From: Fodinibius saliphilus
GTDB lineage: Bacteria; Bacteroidota; Rhodothermia; Balneolales; Balneolaceae
Direction of reading: 5' to 3'
NCBI RefSeq assembly: GCF_005869845.1
Contig: NZ_VAWF01000003.1
Coordinates: 248,001 to 312,000, forward strand
Length of the DNA: 64,000 nt
In this document: positions 10,455 to 19,535 of the stretch, in pieces
Numbering within the stretch: position 1 is the stretch's first letter
Layout of the letters: every line of letters begins with the position of its first letter
The notes under the pieces: generated by a model
The model's database searches: none
What the model saw: the letters and a program-made list of their open reading frames with translations, nothing else
Told to the model about the DNA's origin: nothing
Program-made: the position numbers and the translations under genes

Positions 10455-12188
10455 CTATTTCTTAAACCTTTTCCAGAATACACTTATGCTTATTCCTACC
10501 AAAACAACAACGGTGGTACCCAATGGGTTAAGCCATAGATATTCGATAGCTTTGCTATGCCCTTCGGGTACTTCAGTCCATGGCATAACAAGTGACCAAG
10601 CGTCGGTATTAGGTTGTTGATATATTCGGTCAAAAAGAAATACAGTAGCCATTCCTGAAATAAGACCGGATAGTGCACCCACACCATTTGCTCGTTTTAC
10701 CCACAGGAGCAATACAAAAACGCCCAGTATAGAGCCATAGAAGTAGCTCCCAATTTTATTTACAAGTTCTATAATTGATCTTGTTTCCCCCAATGCAAGA
10801 GCTGCCAGAGTGGCTAAGATGCCCCAAAATACGGTAGTGAATCGCGAGAATTTAAGATACCATGTTTCCCCTCGGTCGTGTGGGTCAAGACGTTTAAGCC
10901 AATCTACAATAGAAATAGTTGCCAGAGCATTGAGCTCACTGTCGATACTGGAAAGGGCAGCTGCAAAAATTCCGGCAACAATAAGACCAATGATCCCAAT
11001 GGGAATTTCATTTAGAATAAAGTAAGGGAGTATATAATTGGTATCGTTAAGTGAGGACTGGGTGATTTTTTCTTGCCTTTCGAGCTCAGCCTCACGGACC
11101 TGCTGTAGTTTCTTGTCGGCCTGTCGAAACTGGTCAGCATTTTTTGGTGTCTTACGTTGTAATAGGTCTTGAGCCGTTTGTTGTCGTTTCTTATGGAGTG
11201 CTTCGTAGTTGCGCTGCAGTTGTTTACCCTGCTGTTCAACCTGGGGACGATCGGCTACGGGTTCAACACTGCGAAAAGTGATGGGGGCTGCACCAAATAT
11301 ATAAAAGACATATAACATGACGCCCAGCAGCAAGATGAAAAACTGCATTGGGATTTTAGCATAGGCGGTGAGGAGTAACGATTTTCGAGCATCTTTTAGG
11401 GATTTGGCTGTGAGGTACCGCTGTACCTGACTTTGATCGGTGCCAAAGTAGGAGAGCATTAAGAAGAGTGCGGCAATTACGCCTGTCCAGATGTTATACT
11501 TTTCGGTGATGTCAAAGCTAAGGTCGAGGGCATCAAGTTTACCAAGCGTTCCGGCCAAATAGAGCGAGTCGGAAAAGCTTATATTGTCGGGCAGCTCAGT
11601 TTGTATCCAAAAAAAACAGAAGCCAAGCCCAAATAACATCACTGCCATTTGCTTTACGTCGGTGCGAATAACACCACTAATGCCGCCTACCATAGTGTAT
11701 AGGGTGGCTGTAATGCCGATAATGAGGATGGTTGTAGAGAGAGGAATGCCAAGCAGCAGCGCCAGCACATAAGAGGGGGCTGCAATGATAATTCCCAGTC
11801 CTAGTCCGCGCGATAGTAGAAATAGTAAACTGGTGAACAACCGTGTAGCAAGACCAAATCGTTCTTCCAGTACTTCGTAGGCACTAAAGTTTTGTAGTTT
11901 GTTAAAGAAGGGTACAAGGGTGGTGCAAAGAATGATCATGGCAAACGGAACGGCCAGGTATATCTGTACAAATCGCATATCTTCGACATATGCCTGACCG
12001 GTAGTGCCGATAAAAGTGATGGCAGAAGCCTGGGTAGCCATTACGGAGAGCCCCATAGCCCACCAGGGCATAGATCGGTTGGCTAAAAAGAATCCTTCTA
12101 TATTTTCACTCTTTTTGCCGTGCCGGGTACCGTCCCAGATGGTGTATCCCAGGAAAATAATGAGGACAAGCCAGTCTATCCAGTGCAT
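10455..12188 (-). CDS. Sodium:solute symporter (SSS family)
   Basis: 577-residue integral membrane symporter that uses the Na+ gradient to import a solute. Typical SSS features are visible: N-terminal TM with GFFLANRSMPWWAMGLSVMA (about 32-51), the SAITFIG stretch at about 55-61, and the family signature around FGTDQSQVQRYLTAKS (248-263). An unusual very charged, Gln/Lys/Glu-rich segment, residues about 308-380, interrupts the membrane core between two TM helices and is predicted helical. The gene starts 4 bases after a 34-codon membrane peptide and shares an operon with an aminotransferase, so the substrate may be an amino acid or related compound (inference). No strong ribosome site precedes the ATG, consistent with translational coupling. 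Confidence 0.92.
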   Translation of the reverse strand: MHWIDWLVLIIFLGYTIWDGTRHGKKSENIEGFFLANRSMPWWAMGLSVMATQASAITFIGTTGQAYVEDMRFVQIYLAVPFAMIILCTTLVPFFNKLQNFSAYEVLEERFGLATRLFTSLLFLLSRGLGLGIIIAAPSYVLALLLGIPLSTTILIIGITATLYTMVGGISGVIRTDVKQMAVMLFGLGFCFFWIQTELPDNISFSDSLYLAGTLGKLDALDLSFDITEKYNIWTGVIAALFLMLSYFGTDQSQVQRYLTAKSLKDARKSLLLTAYAKIPMQFFILLLGVMLYVFYIFGAAPITFRSVEPVADRPQVEQQGKQLQRNYEALHKKRQQTAQDLLQRKTPKNADQFRQADKKLQQVREAELERQEKITQSSLNDTNYILPYFILNEIPIGIIGLIVAGIFAAALSSIDSELNALATISIVDWLKRLDPHDRGETWYLKFSRFTTVFWGILATLAALALGETRSIIELVNKIGSYFYGSILGVFVLLLWVKRANGVGALSGLISGMATVFLFDRIYQQPNTDAWSLVMPWTEVPEGHSKAIEYLWLNPLGTTVVVLVGISISVFWKRFKK

Positions 12189-12192
12189 ACTG

Positions 12193-12297
12193 TTAAATGG
12201 GATAGTTGAAAAAGTAAGTGAATAAGCCTAGCAGTACTATGTATCCCAGGCCAAAGGCTAATACGAGCCAATAATTTTGATTTGATTCATTCTTCAT
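12193..12297 (-). CDS. 34-residue symporter small accessory protein
   Basis: A tiny ORF of 34 codons that begins MKNESNQNYW and continues with one hydrophobic helix (LVLAFGLGYIVLLGLFTYFF) ending YPI. It lies between the aminotransferase stop (19 bases away) and the symporter start (4 bases away), all on the minus strand. Short single-helix proteins encoded immediately upstream of SSS transporters are known as symporter small accessory proteins, and MetS is the analogue for NSS transporters. The position, size and polar-N-terminus/TM layout fit that class, so it probably binds the symporter. It is too short for most gene finders. The sequence supports a reading frame; expression is unproven. 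Confidence 0.72.
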   Translation of the reverse strand: MKNESNQNYWLVLAFGLGYIVLLGLFTYFFNYPI

Positions 12298-12316
12298 GTT
12301 TGTACTTCGTTTTTTT

Positions 12317-13480
12317 TTAGTTGGTGGCTACCGATTTTAAGGTGTCTTCTAAGGCAACAATATCTTTTTCATCATTATAAACATTGGGTGCAATGCGAAC
12401 GGCAGAGCCACGAACCGAGACATGGATATTTCTTTCATTCAGTTTGGCCTGTAATTCATTTATTGCAATATTTTTTGGGAGACGAATGCCAAACATATGG
12501 TGTCCGCGCCAGTCTGCATTTTCTATCTGGTAACCGTATTCAGGAAGTTGCTGAACGAGATCCGAAGTTAACGCCTTGCAGTATTGTTGGATCGTTTCAG
12601 GTGTCCACTCAATAACCTGTTTTAACGCTTCTATCATCATAGGAACAAGAATAAAGTTGCTTCGTTCTCCCATATCAAAGCGTTGGGCACCAGGTTGGTA
12701 TTCTTCTTCATAGTCAACAAGACCACTGAAATCTTCACTGTTTTTTCGGGTGATCCATCCTTCCTCGAGAGGCACTCCACTTTGTAGTTTAGGACCAAAA
12801 TATCCCAGAGTGATGGCATAAGGCCCCATAAGCCACTTGTAGCCTGCACAAATTAAGGCATCGGGCTGAACTTCTTGTACATTGAAAGGAAGAGCACCAA
12901 CAGATTGCGTACCGTCAATGATAAAATAGGCATCATTTTGTCGGACAAGCTCCCCTACTTGTTGCAGGTCAAAGAGGGTGCCGTCAGCCCAGTGTATATT
13001 TCCTAAAGCAACAACGAGCGTGTTTTCATCGATAGTATCAGCGATGCGTTGATTCCATACTTTTCCACGTTGGTTAAAATCACCGGGAGGGTTGATGACT
13101 TTTAAATTACAGTTGTGCTGCTTACAGAAGCGCTTCCACACATACACATTGCTGGGAAACTGTTCACCGGCTATTATAATATCTTTCCCTTTTGCAGGAT
13201 CGATGTTTTTTGCTGCCGTGGCCAATCCGTATGAGACGGCAGGCATTATAGCGATATCATCAGTATGGGCATTAATAAGGTCGGCAAATAAAGAGCGCAG
13301 AGTATTGCTGTTATTAAAGAAGTGTTGCGGGGTAACCTCCCAGGGATATCGTTTCGACAGAATGCCGTTAATACCGGCTTGTTCTACACTCTTCAAAAGG
13401 GGAGAGAGGTAGGAACAGTTGATATAGTGATGATTTTCGGGCAGTTCAAAAAGGTGTGATTGACATTCCATTTTCTGCAC
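12317..13480 (-). CDS. Class V aminotransferase-fold PLP enzyme
   Basis: 387-residue PLP-dependent enzyme of the aminotransferase class V fold (the cysteine desulfurase / isopenicillin-N epimerase / kynureninase superfamily). The Schiff-base lysine is in CAGYKWLMGP (K215), the pyridine-N-binding Asp in FIIDGTQSVGALP (D189), and the N-terminus shows NCSYLSPLLKSV and substrate-loop YPWEV. There is no cysteine-bearing loop near residue 330 of the kind expected in a NifS/SufS desulfurase, so desulfurase activity is doubtful. It is first in an operon with a symporter, suggesting catabolism or modification of an imported amino acid. Exact reaction unknown. Confidence 0.85.
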   Translation of the reverse strand: MQKMECQSHLFELPENHHYINCSYLSPLLKSVEQAGINGILSKRYPWEVTPQHFFNNSNTLRSLFADLINAHTDDIAIMPAVSYGLATAAKNIDPAKGKDIIIAGEQFPSNVYVWKRFCKQHNCNLKVINPPGDFNQRGKVWNQRIADTIDENTLVVALGNIHWADGTLFDLQQVGELVRQNDAYFIIDGTQSVGALPFNVQEVQPDALICAGYKWLMGPYAITLGYFGPKLQSGVPLEEGWITRKNSEDFSGLVDYEEEYQPGAQRFDMGERSNFILVPMMIEALKQVIEWTPETIQQYCKALTSDLVQQLPEYGYQIENADWRGHHMFGIRLPKNIAINELQAKLNERNIHVSVRGSAVRIAPNVYNDEKDIVALEDTLKSVATN

Positions 13481-13543
13481 TATTTTGAAATAGTTATCAT
13501 TATAAAACCACTTTTTCTAAAGGTAACATTTACTGTTAAATCC

Positions 13544-14212
13544 TCAACCTTTTAATTGGTCAGTGATACGAAAGCTTTCGGGGCCGAACTGGAACAAAAT
13601 ATCCAGTATGGAGCACCATGGTTCAAAACCGTCGAAATGTTGATGATATTTCGGATGTTCAAAATCTATAGTGCTGTTATAATCTTCAGCCCGCCGTTGA
13701 TAGTGACGACTGTCATATTCCTGTAGTAGAGTATCGACTCCAAGTTGCCGACCAAGTTCATCAGGGTTTGAAGTATAGTCAGCAAGGTCACTAGAGAGTA
13801 CATACTCAATTTCCACTTCCATAAAACTTAACAGCCGTTCTTGGATAAAGAGAATAAAATCCAGTAATGAAGTGTAGTCGTATGCGGATTGGAAGTCAGC
13901 CTTAATTTCCGGTTCGTAAAAATCATAGTAGATACTGTTGCGGTAGTTATACTCAATGGTTCGCAACAGAGGGGTAACCCAATCTTCGGAATGGTCCATG
14001 CGTACATCCTTGATCGCTTTCTTTCGGTCTTCGGTTCGGATCGGGATGTTAATCCACTGGGTACCGTTAGGGACACGAATTTTAGCACGATGGGTTCGGC
14101 TTTTTCGTGACCAGCGTTCCAGATCTTGCAGGATCAGTCGGTCGGCCTGTATCATAACCGATAGATCATAGAGATTGGGAGCAAACTGTGGGAATAAAAG
14201 AGCTAGGATCAT
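13544..14212 (-). CDS. WbqC family protein
   Basis: 222-residue protein of the WbqC family. The start LLFPQFAPNLYDLSVMIQAD matches the family's PxYxPxxxYxxxLxxAD pattern, followed by the basic WSRKSRTHRAKIRVPNG stretch and the C-terminal FEPWCSILDILFQFGPES signature. WbqC proteins occur in O-antigen and cell-surface polysaccharide loci, but the biochemical role is not settled; they are thought to act in modified-sugar transfer. No polysaccharide genes are adjacent here apart from a decayed GxxExxY gene. Confidence 0.88.
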   Translation of the reverse strand: MILALLFPQFAPNLYDLSVMIQADRLILQDLERWSRKSRTHRAKIRVPNGTQWINIPIRTEDRKKAIKDVRMDHSEDWVTPLLRTIEYNYRNSIYYDFYEPEIKADFQSAYDYTSLLDFILFIQERLLSFMEVEIEYVLSSDLADYTSNPDELGRQLGVDTLLQEYDSRHYQRRAEDYNSTIDFEHPKYHQHFDGFEPWCSILDILFQFGPESFRITDQLKG

Positions 14213-14247
14213 GAATATACCACTAAGGTACTAAGTTCATTAAGTAT

Positions 14248-14651
14248 CTATTTATGTTTTGGCAATTCTGCAAATCGTTGCGAAACCAATGGTATTAATT
14301 GCTCAACAATATTTTCACAATGGAAATATATGAGCAATCCTTTTGGGTTATTTGCTAGCTTAAGGTAAGTCAATAATTGCGCTTTAAAAACAGTGGACAT
14401 CGCTTCAACTGCTATAATCAATATCATTGATGAGTAGGTCTATTTTTAACCCCTATCTAATGTTTGCCGTTATAAGTAACATAGAGAGGAACTTGCCGTT
14501 TGGCTTCAAATCCTTGTGTCTTTAATTCCTCGACCAAATATTGTTCATAGATGGATTCCAGTAATCCGGGTCCTTACTCTTTATGAACTTCAATAGCACA
14601 GCAAACAATGTCATATGCTAATTGATTAACGTTTTTCTGTGTAAACTTCAT
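14248..14651 (-). pseudogene. Decayed GxxExxY protein gene (PDDEXK_3)
   Basis: On the minus strand the start MKFTQKNVNQLAYDIVCCAI is followed by EVHKE, then an in-frame TAA, then GPGLLESIYEQYLVEEL, which is the family's G-P-G-L-L-E-S-x-Y signature. The stop sits where the family normally has Leu (HKELGPG). After YVTYNGKH the frame is lost at about 14460; the sequence resumes in another frame as AVEAMSTVFKAQLLTYLKLA and continues through LLIYFHCENIVEQLIPLV to the end. The damaged stretch is where the family's nuclease-like IDxLV...IIExKA motif should be, and the ExK part is missing. So this is a full-length copy disabled by one nonsense change and at least one deletion. Flanking bases (14219-14245 and 14656-14680) carry CTTAGTG-type words in inverted orientation. 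Confidence 0.85.
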
Positions 14652-14842
14652 GGCACTTCTTAGTGCTTTAGGTGTCTTTGGGGTAATAAAAGTAAGGCCT
14701 ACACCCACATCAATCTTTACAGCTAATCCACTTTTACATATTAAGTATCACACCTCACGTATTGTGCATTACCCATCACCCATTAGCACTACTGCTACAG
14801 AAGCCTTATTTTTACCCACGCCAAAAAAGAATTTAAAAAATA

Positions 14843-16342
14843 ATGGATACTAACTTTATGGAAGGTAGCGTAAGAGTACGATTTGCGCCGTCACCCACCG
14901 GATTTTTACACATCGGTGGATTACGAACGGCACTGTATAATTATTTATTTGCCAAAGGTAATGATGGGACATTTGTATTACGTATTGAAGATACCGATCA
15001 GAGTCGCTATGTAGAAGGTGCTGAAGAAGATATTAAAGAATCCCTGAAATGGGTGGGCATGGATATCGATGAAGGTCCCGAAAATCCCGGCGACGTTGGT
15101 CCTTACCGCCAGAGTGAACGGAAAGACATTTATGAGGAGTATGCTGAACAGCTGGTAGAACAAGGGAATGCGTATTATGCCTTTGATACTACCGATGAGC
15201 TGGATCAGATGCGTGAGCGCCTGAAGAAATCAGGTAATCCATCTCCCAAATACGATGCTATTACTCGCATGTCCATGAAGAACAGTCTGACGCTTCCCGA
15301 AGAAGAAGTGGAGCGCAAGCTGGAGGAGGGAGAAGATTATGTGATTCGCCTGAAGGTACCGCGGCGCGAGAATATCCGTTTTGAAGATGAAGTGCGCGGG
15401 TTCGTTTCTTTTGAGAGTAAGGGACTCGACGATCAGGTGCTCATTAAATCAGACGGAATGCCCACTTACCATCTGGCGAACGTCGTTGATGACCATTTAA
15501 TGAAAATTTCGCACGTAATTCGTGGGGAAGAATGGCTGAGTAGTACGCCCAAGCATATCTTGATGTATGAATACTTTGGTTGGGAGCCTCCCAAGATGGC
15601 TCACCTTCCGCTAATTATGTCGCCCAGTGGAGGAAAGCTTTCCAAGCGTAAGGCTGAAAGTGAAGGAATTCCTATTAATACGAAGGATTACATTGAACAG
15701 AAGTTTGAGCCCGAAGCACTGGTGAATTTTCTGGCTTATTTGGGATGGAGCCCCGGAGATGATACCGAAATCCATTCTATGGATGAACTTATTGATATGT
15801 TTTCATTAGATCGGGTAAGCAAAGGCGGAGCGGTGTTTGACTATAAAAAACTAATTTGGTACAACGAACATTATCTGCGTGAAAAACCAGCCGATGAGCT
15901 TTTCCCGCGGGTTAAAGAAATTGCCAATGAGCACAATATCGAACCCGATGAGGAATACATGAAAGAGATTATCCCTCTGATGAAGGAACGGGTAAGCAAG
16001 GTTGAAGATTTTGTTACCATGGGTAAGTTTTTCTTCAAAGATCCTGATGAATACGAAGAACGTGCTAAAGAGAAGTGGAGCGATAATAGCGCAGAACTCT
16101 TGCAAGCTTATGTGGATGAGATCAAGGAATTCGATGAGGATGACTTTGAAGCCTCTAACCTTAAGGATAAGATCAAAGAAGTTATTGAAGCACATGATGT
16201 GGGGTGGGGACCGCTGATGATGCCCCTCCGTGTCGCAGTATCAGGTATGGGATATGGCCCAGACTTGACACCAACACTCGAGCTTCTTGGAAAAGAGGCA
16301 ACAATTCGACGTATTGAAACGGCTATTGAGAAGTTGGGATAG
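14843..16342 (+). CDS. gltX: Glutamyl-tRNA synthetase
   Basis: 499-residue class Ib aminoacyl-tRNA synthetase that charges tRNA-Glu. The ATP-binding signatures are both present: FAPSPTGFLHIGGLRTALYN (HIGG at 23-26) and KLSKRK (265-270, the KMSKS equivalent). The length and the C-terminal helical anticodon-binding half fit a discriminating or non-discriminating bacterial GluRS; the sequence alone does not decide between them, and no GlnRS or GatCAB gene is in the window. An internal ATG at codon 6 is an alternative start; neither has a clear ribosome site. A strong terminator follows. Confidence 0.97.
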   Translation: MDTNFMEGSVRVRFAPSPTGFLHIGGLRTALYNYLFAKGNDGTFVLRIEDTDQSRYVEGAEEDIKESLKWVGMDIDEGPENPGDVGPYRQSERKDIYEEYAEQLVEQGNAYYAFDTTDELDQMRERLKKSGNPSPKYDAITRMSMKNSLTLPEEEVERKLEEGEDYVIRLKVPRRENIRFEDEVRGFVSFESKGLDDQVLIKSDGMPTYHLANVVDDHLMKISHVIRGEEWLSSTPKHILMYEYFGWEPPKMAHLPLIMSPSGGKLSKRKAESEGIPINTKDYIEQKFEPEALVNFLAYLGWSPGDDTEIHSMDELIDMFSLDRVSKGGAVFDYKKLIWYNEHYLREKPADELFPRVKEIANEHNIEPDEEYMKEIIPLMKERVSKVEDFVTMGKFFFKDPDEYEERAKEKWSDNSAELLQAYVDEIKEFDEDDFEASNLKDKIKEVIEAHDVGWGPLMMPLRVAVSGMGYGPDLTPTLELLGKEATIRRIETAIEKLG

Positions 16343-16362
16343 CTTTTACTACCAAAAAGTAT

Positions 16363-16397
16363 AACCTGACAGGAGTTATTACCTGTCAGGTTTTTTT
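16363..16397. terminator. Rho-independent terminator after gltX
   Basis: AACCTGACAGG pairs with CCTGTCAGGTT around an 8-base loop and is followed by T7. It overlaps by two bases the stop codon of the small convergent gene on the minus strand. Confidence 0.92.
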
Positions 16398-16578
16398 ATT
16401 GATGTTGCTCTAGATAAAAGTTCATTTTATGAATGTTTGCTATTGCATCTATTAAGTCCTGTTCTAATCCGAATTGCGTTTCCTCAATAGTGAATGTATA
16501 GATATCATCTTCTTCAGTAACACTTTTTATCGCGTAGCACCATTGTCCGTCTTCTTCACTTACAAAGATCACGTGCAT
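16396..16578 (-). CDS. Small hypothetical acidic protein, 60 aa
   Basis: A 60-codon frame with a balanced, protein-like composition: a beta-rich first half (MHVIFVSEEDGQWCYAIKSV) with the look of a small cytoplasmic domain, and an amphipathic helix at the end. It is convergent with gltX and shares its terminator region. No family recognised. It could be a chance frame, but composition, an ATG start and its fit between terminator and promoter region argue for a gene. Confidence 0.45.
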   Translation of the reverse strand: MHVIFVSEEDGQWCYAIKSVTEEDDIYTFTIEETQFGLEQDLIDAIANIHKMNFYLEQHQ

Positions 16579-16850
16579 TTCTAAATCTCTAAGAATTTTT
16601 GCTAAGGAGGGCTGATAACAGGGGCACTGATTGTAGGGCCTTTGTCAGAGTATTCATAGAAACTAAGTATTGTCTGTGATTAAGGATTATCGTGTTACCG
16701 TTTCGAGAAATGATTCATTTGTTATTTTTACCATTCCAATGAAAACATTTGCAAAAAAATCTGGCAAATTTGTACAGAGATTGTATTTTCACTCATCAAT
16801 TAAGGATCATCCAGCGATCAGCTGAAAATAGTTAATCAAATAAGTATCGA

Positions 16851-18569
16851 ATGAAGCGGAAAACACTATTTTTCGTAGCGGGCCTGTTAACGTTATTTCT
16901 ATTCTATAATTTCGGTTTTGCTTCTCCTGATGCAGCTCAAGCTGCTAGTATAGGTATCACCAAAGGGAGTTGGCTTAGTATTGTGCCTCCGCTTGTTGCT
17001 ATTGGTATAGCCCTTATCTTTCGCCAGGTTTTATTTGCACTTTTTTTGGGAATATGGTGTGGAGCCTTTTTGGCAGGAGACCTGAGTTTCGGAGGCGTTT
17101 TCACTAGTTTCTTTACCGCCCTTGACGGCTATATTGTTCCAGCCACTGCTGATACGAGTCATATGAGTATCATCATCTTTACCATACTTATTGGAGGAAT
17201 GGTAGGGATTATCACTGATAATGGGGGAACGCGAGGCGTTATTGAACGTATTACGAGCTTTGTACGCACGAAAGTACATGGGCAATTAATGACCTCACTG
17301 ATGGGGTTTGTGGTCTTTTTTGATGATTATGCCAATACCATGGTCGTAGGTAATACCATGCGCCCGCTTACCGATAAGCTTCGAATATCGCGAGCTAAGC
17401 TAGCCTATCTTGTTGATGCAACAGCGGCCCCGGTAGCAACAATCGCCCTGGTGAGCACATGGATTGGTGCAATGGTAGGCTTCATTGCGGACGCAGAGTC
17501 CAAGATGCCTAATTTTAATGAGTCTGCTTATGCGGTGTTCCTAAACTCATTGCCTTATAATTTCTATGCCTTCTTTACCATTCTTTTTGTGATTCTTATT
17601 GCATGGTCAGGAAGGGATTTTGCAACCATGTTGACGGCGCGTATCAATCTTTACAAGGCCAAGCATAATCCAAAGCTGGATACTTACAATCTTTGGAAAG
17701 ACAAGATTGAAGATGATGAGGAAACAAAGAAAGTCTCCCACTGGTCAAATGCAGCTATACCTATTTTGATGTTAATTGGGGGTACAGTGGCAGGGTTATT
17801 TATAACCGGGACGGGTGATTCTATTCAAAGTATTATTGAAACGGCAGATTCGTATAAAGCACTGCTTTGGGGGTCGCTTATCTCCATTGCAGCTGCCATC
17901 GTTATGACATTGGCTCGAAACTTGTTAGAAGTTGAAGAGATGTTGGAAGGTATGATGGAGGGTATGCATACCATGTTTGATGGATTATTAATCTTGGTAT
18001 TGGCTTGGGCCCTTAGTGCTATAACAGTTGAGTTAGGTACTGCTGATTACCTAATGAATGTATTCGGTGAAACGCTAAATGCATATTGGCTGCCGGCTAT
18101 TGTACTTCTCCTTTCTGCGCTCACTGCTTTTGCTACGGGCTCAAGTTGGGGGACTATGGGTATTTTGATGCCGCTGGTAGTGCCGTTAGCTTGGGAGATT
18201 GGTAATAATACAGGTCTGCCTTACGACATTACTGCTGAAATTATTTATGCAAGTGTGAGTTCAGTATTAGCCGGATCGGTGTGGGGAGATCATTGCTCAC
18301 CCATTTCAGATACAACTATTTTGAGCTCAATTGCTACGCAATGCGACCATGTGGAGCACGTTAATACTCAGTTGCCTTATGCGATGATAGTAGGAGTAAT
18401 AAGTATTCTGAGTATGATAGGAATGTTGGTAGTGGGTATTCCTTGGTGGATTATCTATCCATTAGGTGTTGCAATTATAGTAGGTATTATTTTTAAGTTT
18501 GGTAAAATACCAAATCCCGAAGAATACACGCCTGAGGGTAAAGAAGCTGCATCTACTACCTTAGACTGA
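16851..18569 (+). CDS. Na+/H+ antiporter NhaC family protein
   Basis: 572-residue membrane antiporter expected to expel Na+ in exchange for protons. Family hallmarks: FDDYANTMVVGNTMRPLTDK (about 155-174), ATGSSWGTMGILMPL (about 427-441) and SVWGDHCSPISDTTILSS (about 475-492). About 11-13 TM segments. An unusual extra N-terminal segment, residues 1-32, looks like a cleavable signal peptide (LFFVAGLLTLFLFYNFGFAS...AQAAS) ahead of the first family helix; this layout is seen in some marine members. The 272-bp region before it holds an ATTTGC/GCAAAT inverted repeat (about 16747-16769) but no gene. Confidence 0.92.
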   Translation: MKRKTLFFVAGLLTLFLFYNFGFASPDAAQAASIGITKGSWLSIVPPLVAIGIALIFRQVLFALFLGIWCGAFLAGDLSFGGVFTSFFTALDGYIVPATADTSHMSIIIFTILIGGMVGIITDNGGTRGVIERITSFVRTKVHGQLMTSLMGFVVFFDDYANTMVVGNTMRPLTDKLRISRAKLAYLVDATAAPVATIALVSTWIGAMVGFIADAESKMPNFNESAYAVFLNSLPYNFYAFFTILFVILIAWSGRDFATMLTARINLYKAKHNPKLDTYNLWKDKIEDDEETKKVSHWSNAAIPILMLIGGTVAGLFITGTGDSIQSIIETADSYKALLWGSLISIAAAIVMTLARNLLEVEEMLEGMMEGMHTMFDGLLILVLAWALSAITVELGTADYLMNVFGETLNAYWLPAIVLLLSALTAFATGSSWGTMGILMPLVVPLAWEIGNNTGLPYDITAEIIYASVSSVLAGSVWGDHCSPISDTTILSSIATQCDHVEHVNTQLPYAMIVGVISILSMIGMLVVGIPWWIIYPLGVAIIVGIIFKFGKIPNPEEYTPEGKEAASTTLD

Positions 18570-18665
18570 TAAAATATTGTTTAGTTTCATGTTGTGAGTG
18601 TCTGGCTCGTATCATAAATCTTTTTCTATAATGGCGCTTGTCGTTTTAGCTAGTGCTATGATGGC

Positions 18666-19436
18666 TTAACGGCTAATGCGAAATTTATATCGGTTTTCAT
18701 CTTCTATTTCTTGGGTTCCGGGAACAAAACGACGTTCATGAAAAGTTACATTACCGTTTTTATCAACAAGTAGAACGGTAGAACAACGGGTGCCATAATT
18801 ATCACTTTTGATAAAAATAGGAGAAACTTTTTTTTCTACCTCCAGAGGGATACCGGTATCTGGTAGTTGGGCTGATGGAGCTTCTTGATCGTTAGCAAGT
18901 ATGTTAAAAAGGGAATCCTCTGAAATACTGCCGTTTTTAATCAAATGGGTTACTCCTTCTTTAGCGCGGTCTACTTTAGGCCAAGAAGTTTCTAATAGAT
19001 GATTACTTAGGCCATAGATCCCTGCATCCAGCAGTTGAATTTCATTTTGTTGGTTAGAATAATATCCCAAACAGTCAGGGGTGCCGGTTAAAAGGTTAAA
19101 GCCCATAAACTGATTCGCTTTAGAATCAATTTTTCGTAAGTATTCAATGGGCGCTTGGTCATTTTTCAGAAAATTGAGAACCAACTGTCCCCGGCTGGGT
19201 GGATCCTGTTTTTGTATTGTTGGATCTCGAAAATTTGTAAGAGCAGAAAATTCGCCTTTAGTATTAATACCCATCCAGGTACCTCCGGCTTTTAAATCTT
19301 TTCCGGCTAGGATTTGTGGGTGTTCATCCCAAAAACATGCAGCACGGGTAGCACGTGTGTATTCTTCATCCCTGTTTGCTGCAAAGACCAGATCGTATTT
19401 GGGATGCTGTTTATATGAGAAAACGATAAGACACAT
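18666..19436 (-). CDS. NRDE family protein (TANGO2-like)
   Basis: 256-residue member of the NRDE family: starts MCLIVFSYKQHPKYDLVFAA with the catalytic-position Cys2 of an Ntn-hydrolase-like fold and the NRDE signature (AANRDEEYTRAT). Also GGTWMGINTKGEFSALTNFR and the C-terminal GTRCSTVLLVDKNG. Eukaryotic TANGO2 homologues have been linked to heme and lipid handling, but the bacterial function is unresolved. Divergent from the PP2C gene with 100 bases between the two starts. Confidence 0.9.
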   Translation of the reverse strand: MCLIVFSYKQHPKYDLVFAANRDEEYTRATRAACFWDEHPQILAGKDLKAGGTWMGINTKGEFSALTNFRDPTIQKQDPPSRGQLVLNFLKNDQAPIEYLRKIDSKANQFMGFNLLTGTPDCLGYYSNQQNEIQLLDAGIYGLSNHLLETSWPKVDRAKEGVTHLIKNGSISEDSLFNILANDQEAPSAQLPDTGIPLEVEKKVSPIFIKSDNYGTRCSTVLLVDKNGNVTFHERRFVPGTQEIEDENRYKFRISR

Positions 19437-19535
19437 ATGAAAATCAGTGAATTTGATATAAGAATTTTTCGTAACAATTTGGCATATTCGTGCGTGAACT
19501 ATTCATGAACAAACTTGCCGTCCAAATTACAATGT

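Noticed and set aside
12317-13480. Idea that the class V aminotransferase is a cysteine desulfurase feeding the sulfur island
   Set aside because: No catalytic Cys loop is evident and the gene is 35 kb away, in an operon with a symporter.
14650-14853. 67-codon plus-strand frame ahead of gltX
   Set aside because: Lies across the GxxExxY flank and has Thr/Ser/His-rich, non-protein-like composition; gltX itself starts at 14843.
16602-16615. Strong Shine-Dalgarno-like AAGGAGGG on the plus strand
   Set aside because: No start codon or open frame follows at a usable distance; chance or part of the NhaC upstream region.
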